Part shown: piece by piece, positions 50,801 to 60,980 of the stretch
Layout of the letters: the number at the start of each line of letters is the position of its first letter
How positions within the stretch are numbered: the first letter of the stretch is position 1
DNA from: Symsagittifera roscoffensis
Taxonomy: Eukaryota > Xenacoelomorpha > Acoela > Convolutidae
Assembly (NCBI RefSeq): GCF_963678635.1
Contig: NC_087070.1
Coordinates: forward strand, 35,591,109 to 35,655,108
Length of the DNA stretch: 64,000 bases
Direction of reading: 5' to 3'
The notes under the pieces: model-generated
Told to the model about the DNA's origin: nothing
Database searches by the model: none
Seen by the model: the letters and a program-made list of their open reading frames with translations, nothing else
Made by a program: the position numbers and the translations under genes

Positions 50801-53800
50801 CTTTCGCATTGTACAGTTTTCTCATCGTGAAACACGCAAACAAATAACACTAATTTTAAGAAAATTTTTTGTTTCTGTTTTTTTTTATCAATGAAATCTG
50901 AACCTTCGTGCTACTTGCAGAGCAACTGGCTATCCTTTTTTGGTTTTCAGTTGGTCTATACTTTTTTTTCGAAATGAAGAAAAAAACTTTAATGCTATTC
51001 TTAAGTAGTTAATTGCGGCATTTAATGAATAAACATGTCAAGAGGATGAAATTTTTTAAAATATGCTTTAACCGCAGTTGAAACTCGCTTTGATACTTGA
51101 TCTTTTACAAGCCACTTTGCGATTGCATCAATAATTGTGATAATCTAAGAAGTTAATTAACAATAGAATTATGAAGAAAATCACGGTTTTAAATTTTAGC
51201 TTTTGAGAAAAAAATTGTGTGAAGAGCTTGCACGATTTTAAGTCTTTGCTTTTAAGCTCAATAGTTTTGCTTTGTTTTAATATGTTTGATCTTATAGTTT
51301 GATATAAATTGTTTCAATATGACATATTTGAACTTGTATGACCTGGTGTGGTAATTCAAGTAACTAATGTATTAGTAAACCCAAAACTCGTTATTCGTTT
51401 ACGCAAACACATGCATTGAAAACTGAGATTGGTGCAATATGACAAATTTCTTTCCCGAAAGCAAAAACTAAACCAAATTATGACAAAAGTAATACTGAAA
51501 CTAACGTTGTAGCTCAGGAAAATGAAAATCTATAATTCTTTGCTTTTGCAATTGATGTAGCTTATACTTAATTTGATTTCCTTATCTGGTAATTTACTGG
51601 CATTTCGGGTAATTGAAGATAAAAAGCTAGGGATTTTAGCAGGCCGGTTTTTTAGCAGACCCAGGACAATTAAAAAGTTTGATGGCTAACTTCCAACGCG
51701 GCATTGGCGATTAGCGACCGCTTGCTCAGCTGAGCTTCAATTCAACCCGAGTGTTATTGTGCGCGTAAATCCGTTTTGCCGCTAATTTAGACTGTTGTTT
51801 TTGAAGTTGATAGTGTTGTTGACAAATCGTGAAATACTTGACTTATTTGGGGAAGCTTGGCCCCAGACTGAGCGTCTTTTTGAGTCTGTCAATCAATCAT
51901 CTATCACTGTATTACGTTGGTCTGCTATAAGACTAATTTTTCACTTTTTATTTTCTATTTTTTCTGTGATACTCGCACTTATATTTGATTTTTCAATAGC
52001 TGTGTTTTCGAAGTTCACTAAAAAGTCAAGACTGCATGAACGTCTAGTAAATACCTGCAAAAACAACTTAAACACCATTATGCGGCAAAATATCAGCTTT
52101 ATTTGGAAAAAAATATGATTGATCTTTGATAACACAAACTCTGTTTGATAACAAAAAGATAGAAAGATGCTGACAACTTTTTATCTCTAAACAAGAAAAA
52201 CGTGTTGTTTTTTTATAAGTTTGCATTCGTAGTTTAAGCACGCCGGTTTTTGTTTATTTTGAATAACTTTGCGGCAAGTATAAACGCAACGAGAAGTCGA
52301 TAAATCTTGAAAGCGTAGTTCAACTGTATAATACCAAAACAGTGCATGCATCAAACAATACTCGTTCTATATTTGGAGAGAAGTCTGATTGATCTTTGAT
52401 AATATAAACTCAATTTGATAATGAAAAGATAGAAATAACCAGACGAATTTTAACTTCTGAGCACGAAAAGCGTATTATTTTTTATAAACGTGCATCCGTC
52501 GCATAAACATGCCGGGTTTTGCTTATTTTGAAATAAATTGCGACAGGTGTAATTGCAACTACAAGTCAAAAAATAGTTCTTGAAAACTTTGTTCAATTGT
52601 ATAATACCAAAACAGTGTGAATTAAGTTGCGGCAGGTGTAAATGCAACCAAAAGTCAATAAATAGTTCTTGAAAGCTTTGTTCAATCGTATAATACCAAA
52701 ACAGTGTGAATTAAGTTTCGGCAGGTGTAAATGCAACCAAAAGTCGACAAATAGTTCTTGAAAGCTTTGTTCAATCGTATAATACCAAAACAGTGTGAAT
52801 TAAGTTGCGACAGGTGTAAAGGCAACCAAAAGTCAGTAAATAGTTCTTGAAAGCTTTGTTCAATCGTATAATACCAAAACAGTGTGAATTAAGTTGCGGC
52901 AGGTGTAAATGCAACCAAAGTCAATAAAATAGTTCTTGAAACTTTGTTCAATCGTATAATACCAAAACAGTGTGAATTAAGTTGCGGCAGGTGTAAACGC
53001 AACAACAAACAAATAAAAAATTCTTGAAAGCTTTGTTCGATCGTATAATGCTAAAACGAGGCATTGCGAACAGCACGATTTTAAAAGTTGAATGTTTCGA
53101 CAATTCAATAAGGGCTTATTTTATTGTCAAAACAGTCAACTAAACGCAATTCTTCATCGTATACGGGATCTATACATTTGTGATAACGAGTTTTCGATTA
53201 GTTTTTTAGTCGTCCGAAAATCAACTGAAGTGAAATTAGCTCATGAGTTCAGTACATAATAATCGATTCTGTTCTCTTATTAAAAAAAAAGATTTATTTA
53301 TTATATTGTTTACATGAATATACAACGAAGAGTAGTGTAAGAATGCTTAAAAAAATGTTTAGGCCACCTATTATCAATAATCTAGTTTTCTTGCGCTAAC
53401 CGGTACAGGTCAAAAAATGGAGTTTAAAAAATCTTAATTTCTTATGCAGTTCAATTCTATCAGTGCTTCGAATTGAGCACGTAGTTAACTTGTCATTTTT
53501 TTCAAGAGTCAGAAAAAAGTTTTGAAAAACGTAATTGAGAACGTGGTTGAATTGATTTTTCTTTCAAGATTCCAAAACTATTTTGAGAAATATAAATCAA
53601 GATGTGTAATTGGATTTACGAGATTACGTACCAGGACAAAAATGGCTATACAGACAGTTATAATATAACAGTAAAATCTATCGTTACCATAGTTAATCAA
53701 AAAAATAACATAATTATTCATAGAAAAATAAGTTCTAACTTTGTATTCGACTTTTTATTCAACCAAAAAATGCTTTTTTTTTAAATCTCAGTTTTGCTTT

Positions 53801-56800
53801 ATCTCGACGTTTAAAAATAAGAAAACTGTGTTTCAAAAACTTGTATTTGTTTCACGAAAAACCGTTTGATTCTCGATTGTTGGGCATAACTTTGCAGTAC
53901 GTATATTGTGTAACTGAAATTCAGAAACAAAATCTGAGCTGGTGAAAATTTTGTTAAATCACTTCAACATGAAAACAGCTCATGAATCTAATAGCACTTA
54001 GTTGTTTTTTAAAATATACTTGACCCTTATGATATAATTTCATTAGTTTAAAAAAAGGGTAAATGGATTCCTTTTTCTTGTTTATTGGCGGAAAAAAAGT
54101 TTGTGATAAAATCAATTGAAAAAAAAAGTTATAATTTCAGTCGATCGATAAAAAAATTTTTGTTGATAGTAAACTTAGTTTAAATACGATTGTCTTAATG
54201 AGCATCATAAAAAGAATCATAATGAAGGTACTTCAACTCGCCGTTCTTGCAAACTTTGTTAAATTTTCTGGATCACTGTTCGTTATTTTTTACACCAGCG
54301 AAAAGGAGTTGAATTTTCAACATTAAACCAATTTATCAAAAACAAATCATCGAATTCTGAGTTACAAAGAATAACTGACCTAAGTATACAGTAATGAGTT
54401 AGTCGACAGTGGCGATAACTGGTTTTTGAGCAATTTTGAAAAAGTTTTCTGAAAAGCAAAACATACATTTCATTTACAAAAAAACTCAACACACGCACTC
54501 ATTTTTAAGAACATTAGATCAATTCTGTTAGTTAAAGCAAATTCTAGCTTTACCAGTCTGCTTCAATTGCGTTTGAAATTAAGTTGATTGCAAAAGATTT
54601 GGTCACCTGGACCGTGCGTTGAACTAAATTTGAAACTACAGGGTTGATTTAAATTTTCCGGACAAGTCGATCAAAATTTGAAGTGCATTTTTCTCAAATT
54701 ATTGGTTGGCGATTAGACAAATAGTGAACAGAACAAAAGTTGCTTGTGTTTCATCAGAATTAATTGGTTGCAGTTTGTTTTATGAAACTCTTAACTATAA
54801 TTTAACCTGGGTAATGTTGGCTTTTTCTTGCTAATCAACGCTAAAACTATTGAGTTATTTCAGAAAAAACTTCTTTATAAAAAGCACCTTACACAGTTCA
54901 ACAGAGTTTTAGAAGAGTAGAATTTTCAAAAAAAAAGATTTAAAGCAAAAATTTAGATTTTTACAATCTAAAAACAATCTTTATTGGCTATCAACCAAAA
55001 ATATATTTTCTTAAACTGATTTTTTGACGTTTTACCTTTATAGCACTTTGTTCAACTGTGTAATTCGCTTCTTCTAATATAATTTTCTCATGAATTACGT
55101 TCAGTTTCAGCGTAATTCTTGGTTAACTAAAAAAAGTTAAAATGACCCACTTTTGAGGTAAAATTTTGGTTGCGAATTTCATTTTAAAAAATTGAGCCAT
55201 ATTAATTCTGGATAAACTATCAACAATTTTTGTTCTATTCACTCTTTGTCTAATCTCACCCAATTTGAGAAAAACTCTTTTGAAGTTTCAAATTTTGTTC
55301 GTTTTGTCCGGATAATTTAAATCAGCACTGTAGTTTCAAATTTAGTTCAACGCGTGGTCCAGGTGACTAACTATTTCGCACTCAACTTGTATAGCGCGCA
55401 CTAATTATCACATATGGGCCAGTGGCAGCTTCGGAACCCCACAATATCACAAGGAAGCAATCAAAGCTAAGATATCTCTTGCAGTTTTCAGCTTGCAAAA
55501 AATTTAGATGGTTTTAAAATACGAAATTTGTTCAGAGAAAAATAATACAGCAAATTATTTTGCCAATTTTAACAGAAGTCATAACGACTTCACCGTGTTT
55601 ATTTTGCAAATGTTTTATTGTAGTGTTAGAATGCTCTTAATGAATGCTAGATTAATGAGCGCTTGGCTGGAATCTTCCCAAAAACTATTGAATGGCACTT
55701 ATATTTTTATATTCGAAAAGCTCACACGCATCTCTGACACAATTTCTTCTGCTCTCATAGAAAACTGTCCAGAAATTAAACGTTAGTCATAATATCTTCA
55801 GCGTTCTGAACAGGCAGTCTATTTGAGCAAGCAGTTTATTGCTCCGACCATTGAAAATTTGACGGAATTTAGTATTCGAACGACAAATTTGTTTCAAAAA
55901 AATTATCCCAATGTTGAAAGAAACTAGTTTAAGCTTTTGTTTTAATTTCGACCAAGTAAAGCGATTGAGTAATGTAGGCTGAGAAAATTTGATATTACCT
56001 AATCAAAGTTCGTCAATTCGTTTAATGCTTCCCTTGCAAAAAAAAGGTTTCTAAAAACTATGAAGTTATTGCGCAAAAATTAGAAATTTGTAAGAAAAAT
56101 TCGAAATAAATGTTTTTAACTTTTTGAGTGTCATTCATTTTTTAAAACGGCACTGGCTTGAAATAACCTTTAAAGCTTTTTTATGAATCAAGTAGGAACA
56201 TTCTGTGCTACTTGAACAGCCACCGGCTGTTCTTGTTTTTATTTTTTTCTCTAATTCATGAATCATCCTACTTTAAATTGTCCAAAATTGATTAAATTTA
56301 TTGCGGTTTTCTTTGAATAGCGAGTTCTCATTGGTTAAAAAAAAAAATTTCGCTCATTTGGTCTTTGAAGGATTACCCTGTTTTATTTGACTTCGCTTGT
56401 TTTATTTGACTTCGCCTAGGTAACTCGATGTGTCTGCACAATGAGCCCTCGCAACAAATAGATGTCCCATCCTTCTGTGGTGACTACATAGTGAATGGGG
56501 AGGGGGAGGAGTGTGATTGTGGGGGAGTGGACACCTGTGATGATCCTTGCTGTCACCCCAACAACTGCACCCTTGTCACAGGTACCCAACACAACTGGGG
56601 TATTCTGAAAAAGTTGAACGGTACAACAGCAGTCTGCAAAAAAATGCCTTGCTCGTCGTGATTAAGGGTTTAGGCAACGAAATCTAGATATTTTTAAGCC
56701 TGCCTTAGAGCGAGAGGGGTGGGATGGTGGAGTTGGGAGGGGGGTGGGTGGAGTTGGGACAGGGGGGGGGGGGTAGCCTCCATTATCCAAGGATTCACCC

Positions 56801-59155
56801 ACAGACACCTTTGACTGAACAACCCTACAAATATTCCTAAATGCTCCTTTTTTGTAAGAAAACCTCTCGCCAAATGCCAAAAATGGCTTTTTGCAAAAAT
56901 CAATTCTATAGACAGACAGTTTTTTTTAAACACCTCCCCTCTCATTTTGCGGAATTCTCACATCTTCCGAACTGTGAAAGCCAGCTCTTAAAGGCCAGTT
57001 AATTATTTGAAAAACTGCGAAGATAATTGTTTCATCGCTATCCATTGTTAATAGCCAACTTCTTAGGAGCATCCTGTTCCGCCATGGATCTCTGCTGCGA
57101 CCCTGGATCCTGTCAAGTGCGCAGTGCTGGCTTTGTCTGTCGAGCTGAGTGTAACGAGTGCGACATAGCCGAACAGTGCGACGGAGCTAGTGCCGAGTGT
57201 CCGAATGACGACTTCAAGAGAGCGGGCATGGATTGCACTGACGACGGAGCCGCGGGACATTGCTATGCGGGGAGTTGTCGATCTGTGTACTCCCAATGTC
57301 TTCAGTATGAGTCCATTTTCGCTCCTGTTGGTTGAAAATTAGGAAACAGTTTTCAGCTCAAAAAAATAAAAAAACGATGCAGTTGTAATAATTGGTTCAC
57401 CAATGGTTCTCCGTTGAAACTGAAGTGCTCCTAAATGTTGATCATTTCCATTGTGGATTTTAATTTCTACATGTATGTAGCTTAAATTAATTAATGGACT
57501 ACTCTTTCAGAAGATGATTAATTAGTTCAAGAAAACACCGCGGTCCTAGAAACCCTAAATCGATATCCGGGAAAATGCAAACAATTATCCAGATGAGAAT
57601 GTTTTCACTGGCAATTTTTTTTATTATAAATAGATAACAATATATACAAATGTGTTTTCAAACCGTGTAATTTTTTCAGCCAGTAAATTTAACAAACTTT
57701 CTGTCGTGGTTTAGAATTTACGGTTCTACTGGCTTGCGAACAGACTCTGGCGACCGAGACGAGTGTTGGGTGTACAACAGAGATGGAGATAACTGGGGAA
57801 ACTGCGGGTCCATTTACCATGAAGACGTGACTCCTTGTACAGCTGCAAACGAGAGGTAAGTGACAGACCGGGTCAACGTCTGCCAATTGAGCCAATCGAG
57901 TTTGAGAGTCACGTGGTTTTATAGACTGTAGGACAAGTTTTCCTCAGTTTCAAGAAAACAATCGCAAAATTTTCAAGCAAAGTCAGTAATAGCAAAGCAC
58001 GAATTTTAGTGAGTTAGAATCATTTTCTTAAGTTAATGCCAAATTCTTGACAGCATCCATTTTAATCAAACAATGCGAGAAAAACGCAATCAGCTCAGTT
58101 GAACTCCAACACAATTTCTTAACGCTATTCAACATGTGGTGAAAAGAGTGTTCACAAATCTAATGAACTCACACACTTATCTGGCCGGTAATTTCACCGA
58201 TAAGGTCACCGATAATTTCATTAATTCAATATAACTTCCCTTCTCCGCATTTGAATAATGAATATGTGCATTTCAGGTGTGGGAAACTGCAGTGTATATT
58301 TGACATTGACGTTGAGCCATTCTACTTGGAAAGTGTTCACACGTACACCATCAGCCTGAGTTCTTTCGTCTGCCACTCTATCGGCTGGTTGTTTCCCTCC
58401 ATGGACGTGGCTGATGATCTGGCCTATGTGCGAAATGGAATATGGTGTGATGAAGACAGCTTCTGTCACAACAGAGAATGTTTCCACATATCCCAGATAC
58501 CTGGACTCACAACGTGTCCCTTGTAAGTTGAACCAACAATAGTCAACATTTTCAATTAGAAACTTAAACAATAGTTACTCTGAAAAGTAAACTAACAACA
58601 AACAAAACTTTTTCCTATTCAATTTGTATTCATAATAAAAAAATTTAAAAAATTCGTCAGTTGAATTTCTAAGCATACAAATATGAAGTCAAACGAGATT
58701 TTCGTCCTCGAATTCGTTCGTGGGGAGTATGATTCAGATGAGTTAGTCTAACTAATCAAATGACTGTTTTTAGCAATTGCTATGGCCATGGAAATTGCAA
58801 CTCGGAGACTAATCAGTGTGAATGCGACAAGGGATACGACACGTTGAACTGCGAAACAAGCACTCTCACCACTACCCCTCCGACCACTGCTGCTCCTCCG
58901 ACCACTGCTCCCCCTCCGACCACTGCTGCTCCTCCGACCACTGCTCCCCCTCCGACCACTGCTCCCCCTCCGACCACTGCTCCCCCTCCGATCACTGCTG
59001 CTCCTCCGAAAACTGCTGCTCCTCCCCCTCCAGCAGATGATGACGATGACAACAACAACAACAACGACGACGACGATGAAAAAGGAGACTCGAACAAGCT
59101 TTTCCCAGTCGTCTCTTTAATTGCACTGATGATGTTCGTGATTTTCAACATTTGA
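47121..59155 (+). CDS. ADAM metalloprotease-disintegrin, 8 exons, 794 aa, probable GPI anchor
   Basis: Joined exons 47121-47807, 48064-48367, 48522-48746, 56420-56581, 57067-57304, 57715-57855, 58277-58522 and 58774-59155 give 2385 bp in one frame. All introns are GT-AG. Domains in order: signal peptide (1-24), prodomain with cysteine switch KVCGA (C159) and furin-type site RYRR (198-201), reprolysin domain (about 206-400) with HELGHNFGLVH (H350, E351, H354, H360) and Met-turn CVMDA (M379), disintegrin (about 425-510), cysteine-rich (about 511-665), EGF-like (666-694), a Pro/Thr-rich stalk, a Asp/Asn-rich stretch, and a hydrophobic C-terminus. The family sheds or cleaves cell-surface proteins and binds integrins, and the intact zinc site predicts an active enzyme. 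Unlike most ADAMs it has no cytoplasmic tail, since the last 18 residues are hydrophobic, as in GPI-anchor signals. Intron 3 is 7.7 kb; the others are 154-485 bp. Orthology to a numbered ADAM is not clear. Confidence 0.92.
48064..48367 (+). CDS. ADAM exon 2: protease core
   Basis: Acceptor ttttag before CTTTTGGAC, phase 0. It encodes the FADFYYAEMTDINLHLSLVD strand-helix region and HDNAILLIAKNF...GLAYLDVLC, which line up with the NH..KFYR...LVGLEVW and HDNAQLL...GLAYVGSMC segments common to ADAMs. Donor is G|gtgatg, phase 1. Potential N-glycosylation sites NTT and NFS. Confidence 0.9.
48522..48746 (+). CDS. ADAM exon 3: zinc-binding active site and Met-turn
   Basis: Acceptor ctacag, phase 1. 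It encodes HELGHNFGLVHN and CVMDA. The residue after the third zinc-binding His is Asn, where reprolysins usually have Asp. It ends FSDCQKESLKNYLEQG at the strong donor gtaagt, phase 1, before the 7.7-kb intron. Confidence 0.93.
48842..49464. mobile_element. Palindromic MITE with TA target duplication (Tc1/mariner-like ends)
   Basis: Termini CAGTGCTGATTTAAATTAA and its complement are flanked by TA at 48840-48841 and 49465-49466. The arms run far inward; matching inner segments include cgccttacgtagcccaacaa on both arms. Nearly the whole 623 bp therefore forms one imperfect hairpin, with one arm carrying about 110 extra bp. There is no transposase. CAGT termini and a TA duplication fit the Tc1/mariner superfamily. 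Confidence 0.82.
50171..50218 (+). repeat. Short tandem repeat aaacggaaagctta, three copies
   Basis: Copies at about 50171, 50194 and 50207, the last partial. No function is apparent; the repeat is intronic. Confidence 0.7.
50540..50960 (+). repeat. Diverged intronic duplicate (pairs with 55930-56260)
   Basis: Segments such as ctgtgctacttg / gtgctacttgcagagc followed by ggct, and aattagaa-gaaaaatt, occur in the same order here and at 55930-56260. Similarity is low and patchy, so this is tentative. Confidence 0.3.
52117..53060 (+). repeat. Nested tandem repeat: 270-bp unit and 89-bp sub-unit
   Basis: gattgatctttgataa starts a unit at 52117 and again at 52387 (270-bp period). The end of the second unit, from about ttgcggcaggtgtaa to gtataataccaaaacagtgt, is then repeated with an 89-bp period; attaag lies at 52621, 52710, 52799, 52888 and 52976. 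The last copy decays by about 53060. Confidence 0.88.
54581..55388. repeat. Outer palindrome split by the nested MITE
   Basis: On both sides of the MITE the host sequence is also inverted-repeated for about 56 bp: the left arm reads ggtcacctggaccg, then gttgaactaaatttgaaac, and the right arm is its near-perfect complement. If the MITE and one TA are removed, the arms meet at gaaac-TA-gtttc, a palindrome centred on the insertion site. Confidence 0.75.
54639..55330. mobile_element. Second, related palindromic MITE, TA-flanked
   Basis: The right terminus atttaaatcagcactg is the same as that of the element at 48842-49464; the left is caggg-ttgatttaaat. Both ends are flanked by TA (54637-54638, 55331-55332). 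Inner sequences such as ttctcaaattgggt and cagaattaatatgg are shared with the first element. About 692 bp, no coding capacity. Confidence 0.78.
56420..56581 (+). CDS. ADAM exon 4: disintegrin, first half
   Basis: Acceptor cgcctag, phase 1. NSMCLHNEP continues directly from exon 3, as in other ADAMs, so no exon is missing across the long intron. GEGEECDCGG and DPCCHPNNCTLVTG are classic disintegrin motifs. Donor G|gtaccc, phase 1. Reading through reaches a stop at 56659. Confidence 0.9.
56711..56773 (+). other. G-rich tract with G-quadruplex potential in ADAM intron 4
   Basis: More than six runs of three or more G occur in 63 bases, including a 12-G run at 56762-56773. Because the G-rich strand is the coding strand, the pre-mRNA could also fold into a quadruplex, about 135 bp after the exon 4 donor. 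Confidence 0.75.
57067..57304 (+). CDS. ADAM exon 5: disintegrin loop and start of cysteine-rich domain
   Basis: Acceptor tcttag, phase 1. It encodes GASCSAMDLCC and the disintegrin loop CRAECNECDIAEQC, which has an extra cysteine (C488) inside the loop where integrin-binding tripeptides normally lie. GHCYAGSC opens the cysteine-rich domain. Donor CA|gtatga, phase 2. Confidence 0.9.
57715..57855 (+). CDS. ADAM exon 6: cysteine-rich domain
   Basis: Acceptor gtttag, phase 2. It encodes IYGSTGLRTDSG, DECWVYNRDGDNWGNCG, the conserved GD..GNCG pattern of ADAM cysteine-rich domains. Donor AG|gtaagt. An alternative acceptor at 57677 would run into TAA. Confidence 0.87.
58277..58522 (+). CDS. ADAM exon 7: cysteine-rich domain, second part
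   Basis: Acceptor tttcag, phase 2. Exons 6 and 7 join at RCGKLQC, a hallmark of this domain. DLAYVRNGIWCDEDSFCHNR and ECFHI match the usual V.DGT.CG....C....C segment before the EGF repeat. Donor TT|gtaagt, phase 2. Confidence 0.9.
58774..59155 (+). CDS. ADAM exon 8: EGF-like, Pro/Thr stalk, acidic stretch, hydrophobic tail
   Basis: Acceptor ttttag, phase 2. It gives an EGF-like NCYGHGNC...NQCECDKGY...C, then about eight six-residue PTTAAP/PTTAPP repeats, an Asp/Asn run (about 757-771), GDSNK and LFPVVSLIALMMFVIFNI at the stop. The terminal hydrophobic segment with small residues just before it resembles a GPI-attachment signal. A tail-anchored or type I membrane segment with no cytoplasmic part is the alternative. 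Confidence 0.9.
58880..59023 (+). repeat. In-frame 18-bp minisatellite in ADAM exon 8
   Basis: Eight copies of ccgaccactgctgctcct or the variant with ccccct, starting every 18 bp. The units encode PTTAAP/PTTAPP, and the length keeps the frame, so alleles may differ in stalk length. Confidence 0.9.
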
Positions 59156-59369
59156 TCAAAGTCTGGTGAAAGAGAGCTAAAAATTTTTCGAACTCGATTT
59201 GTATATAAAATCACAAGTATTGAAAAATTTCGTGGGATGACTTAGTATATATTTCCTACAAACATAGATTATTTTCTATCCATAATCATATTTTGAGTAA
59301 AATTTTAAGCATATGTAAATTTAATGAAACTAAATTTGGAACAAAAGGTCTTACAACAACTTTTGAACA

Positions 59370-59380
59370 AATAAAATAAA
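59370..59380 (+). terminator. Polyadenylation signals of the ADAM gene
   Basis: Two overlapping AATAAA hexamers (59370-59375 and 59375-59380) lie about 215 bp after the stop codon. These are the first good signals downstream, so the 3' UTR probably ends soon after. Confidence 0.6.
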
Positions 59381-59458
59381 ATATTATGAAAGCTTTAAAA
59401 AATTAGTTTTGAAACAAGCAAATTTTCAAAACAATTTACTGAAAATTTAGATATAATT

Positions 59459-59513
59459 ATGTTCCCGAAGTATGTACCCGCAGTATGTTCCCGTGTGGTA
59501 TGTTCCCGAAGAA
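59459..59513 (+). repeat. Short tandem repeat tatgttcccgaag, four imperfect copies
   Basis: The core tatg(t/a)(t/a)cccg occurs four times at about 14-18-bp spacing. No gene context beyond the ADAM 3' flank. Confidence 0.7.
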
Positions 59514-59524
59514 CCGATTAACTC

Positions 59525-60980
59525 ACATATTTCAAGCATTTTGTGCAATTCAAAGGTGAGCCTTCAAATTATTTGTCACATGAAACGAACCAAAACCAAA
59601 ATTAGGTAGCTAAGCCAAAATTATATGCCGAGTAAAGTATATAAGCACAAAAAGGAATATATACGAAAAAAAGGACAGTAAAACTGCAAACTGCAGGTAA
59701 ATCGAATCTGTAAAAGCAACTAAAGTGAAAATTGCATAACGCCCAGAACAATGGAAAACGCCCGCTACATTGCTCTGAAATTTTCGTTGCGGATCGTTTG
59801 ACAAAAACTCTTGTCATATCTAATGCTCACGGCCTGCTACAGATTCCTATTTCAGTGAATCCTGCAGTTGTCGGAAGATGAGGTTAATCTGCTTCACCAA
59901 TGTTGGCGTCCTCTCGGTGACTCAATTCCAATATTGCCAAAGCAAAATCGACTATGTTTCAGTTCCTTGTCAATTCACATGAGCAAAAATTTTCTCGAAG
60001 GTTAAATGAATGTTGCTATCCAGCTACCCAATTTATCTAGTACGCAACTGTTTGAATAATCGAGCTTATGATAATCGGCAATTAGATCAGTAGCTTTTTA
60101 GATCAGTATTAGTTACACTAATTAGATAATTTAGTGTAGCCCTCTCAATCATAACTCTTTACTTAAAATTTTCAATTCATATGGCCGCAAATTTTATCAT
60201 GAACAGAAAACTGCCTTCTACTTCCTTTCACTCGACAAAGTTAAGATGTTTTCTTTTGCATCTTCTTGCAAATGGGGCAAGCAATGTCACGGAAATTTTG
60301 ATTGCCTACTTACTTTTATTTAGTCATTTTTCTGTTACTTTACCGCTTGACTTATAGTCAAATCAGGATTTGACTACAAGAATCGAACAATTTCGGTTCT
60401 AAAAGGCTTGAGAGTGTGTTGCGTTCTAACGATTAAACTTCTCAACGATTAAACTATATCACTTTTACATACCATTCAATTTATAACTACCATTTTATAA
60501 ACCCCTTTAAAAACTTCCAGCTTGTCTCTAGTTTTTTTGCGAGCCCTACGATTTGATCTGTTCTAACAGTGACTGTTTTGCTTGGACAAGTCTGACTGAT
60601 ACCAAAATCTGAAAATATGAGAATCAAGACGAAAAAACAAAGAAAACAAGATCAATGAAAACTATGAATAAACATTATAATAAAAAAACAGAGAGACAAA
60701 GCGAATGTTCTCAGCTCTTGCTAGACCACAAAAAATAGCTTCCAAGCTAGCAGACAGGAAAGGAAAAGGGAAGTTTTAAATCCAAAAAAGGAAAACAGGC
60801 CTGGAATGATGTTATATTTGCCGGAAACGCGACCAGAAGCTCGATTGACGGCGTTTACTGAAAACTGAGATTCAATTACCGAGCAGCAAATGAGTTTGCA
60901 AAAATTTGATATGTTCCCTAAAAACCGAAAACAAAATTTTTGGAATAAAACTAACTGTTGTAATGAAATATAGACTCTCC
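59525..60980 (-). repeat. ~1.45-kb repeat unit, copy A, carrying a tRNA-like sequence
   Basis: Direct, diverged duplicate of copy B at 60980-62150. Shared landmarks in the same order include gcaattcaaaggtgag (59545 / 61003), gcaggtaaatcga, tcttgtcatatct, aatctgcttcacca, aatcgagcttatgat and caaatcaggatttgact. Offsets are 1430-1458 bp. The strand is given as minus because the tRNA-like part reads that way. Confidence 0.7.
60368..60437 (-). other. tRNA-like sequence in copy A
   Basis: On the minus strand, taatcgttagaacgc resembles a D-arm / A box, ctctcaagcc an anticodon region and gttcgattcttg a T-arm / B box, with tRNA-like spacing. The stems do not pair well enough for a working tRNA, so this is a tRNA-derived relic or SINE head. 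Confidence 0.4.

Larger units (their letters stand above)
48747..56419 (+). other. ADAM intron 3 (7.7 kb), repeat-rich
   Basis: Bounded by gtaagt and cgcctag. It holds two palindromic MITEs, a 270/89-bp tandem repeat and many AT-rich stretches. Short open frames inside it show no known domain. It is more than ten times longer than any other intron of the gene, mainly because of repeats and AT-rich filler. Confidence 0.85.

Noticed and set aside
51795..52118. 107-codon open frame in ADAM intron 3 with a hydrophobic segment
   Set aside because: It has no early ATG (it begins with TTG), no recognisable domain, and runs into the tandem repeat.
55508..55786. 92-codon ATG-initiated frame in ADAM intron 3
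   Set aside because: AT-rich low-information composition, no domain, and no splice sites linking it to the ADAM frame, which joins exactly from exon 3 to exon 4 without it.
57671..57680. Alternative acceptor ttttttcag for ADAM exon 6
   Set aside because: In the required phase it meets TAA within a few codons. The downstream gtttag gives the conserved cysteine-rich sequence.
58813..59214. 133-codon minus-strand frame rich in Gly, Ala and Val
   Set aside because: It is the complement of the Pro/Thr minisatellite in ADAM exon 8. The plus-strand frame is supported by splicing and the EGF domain.
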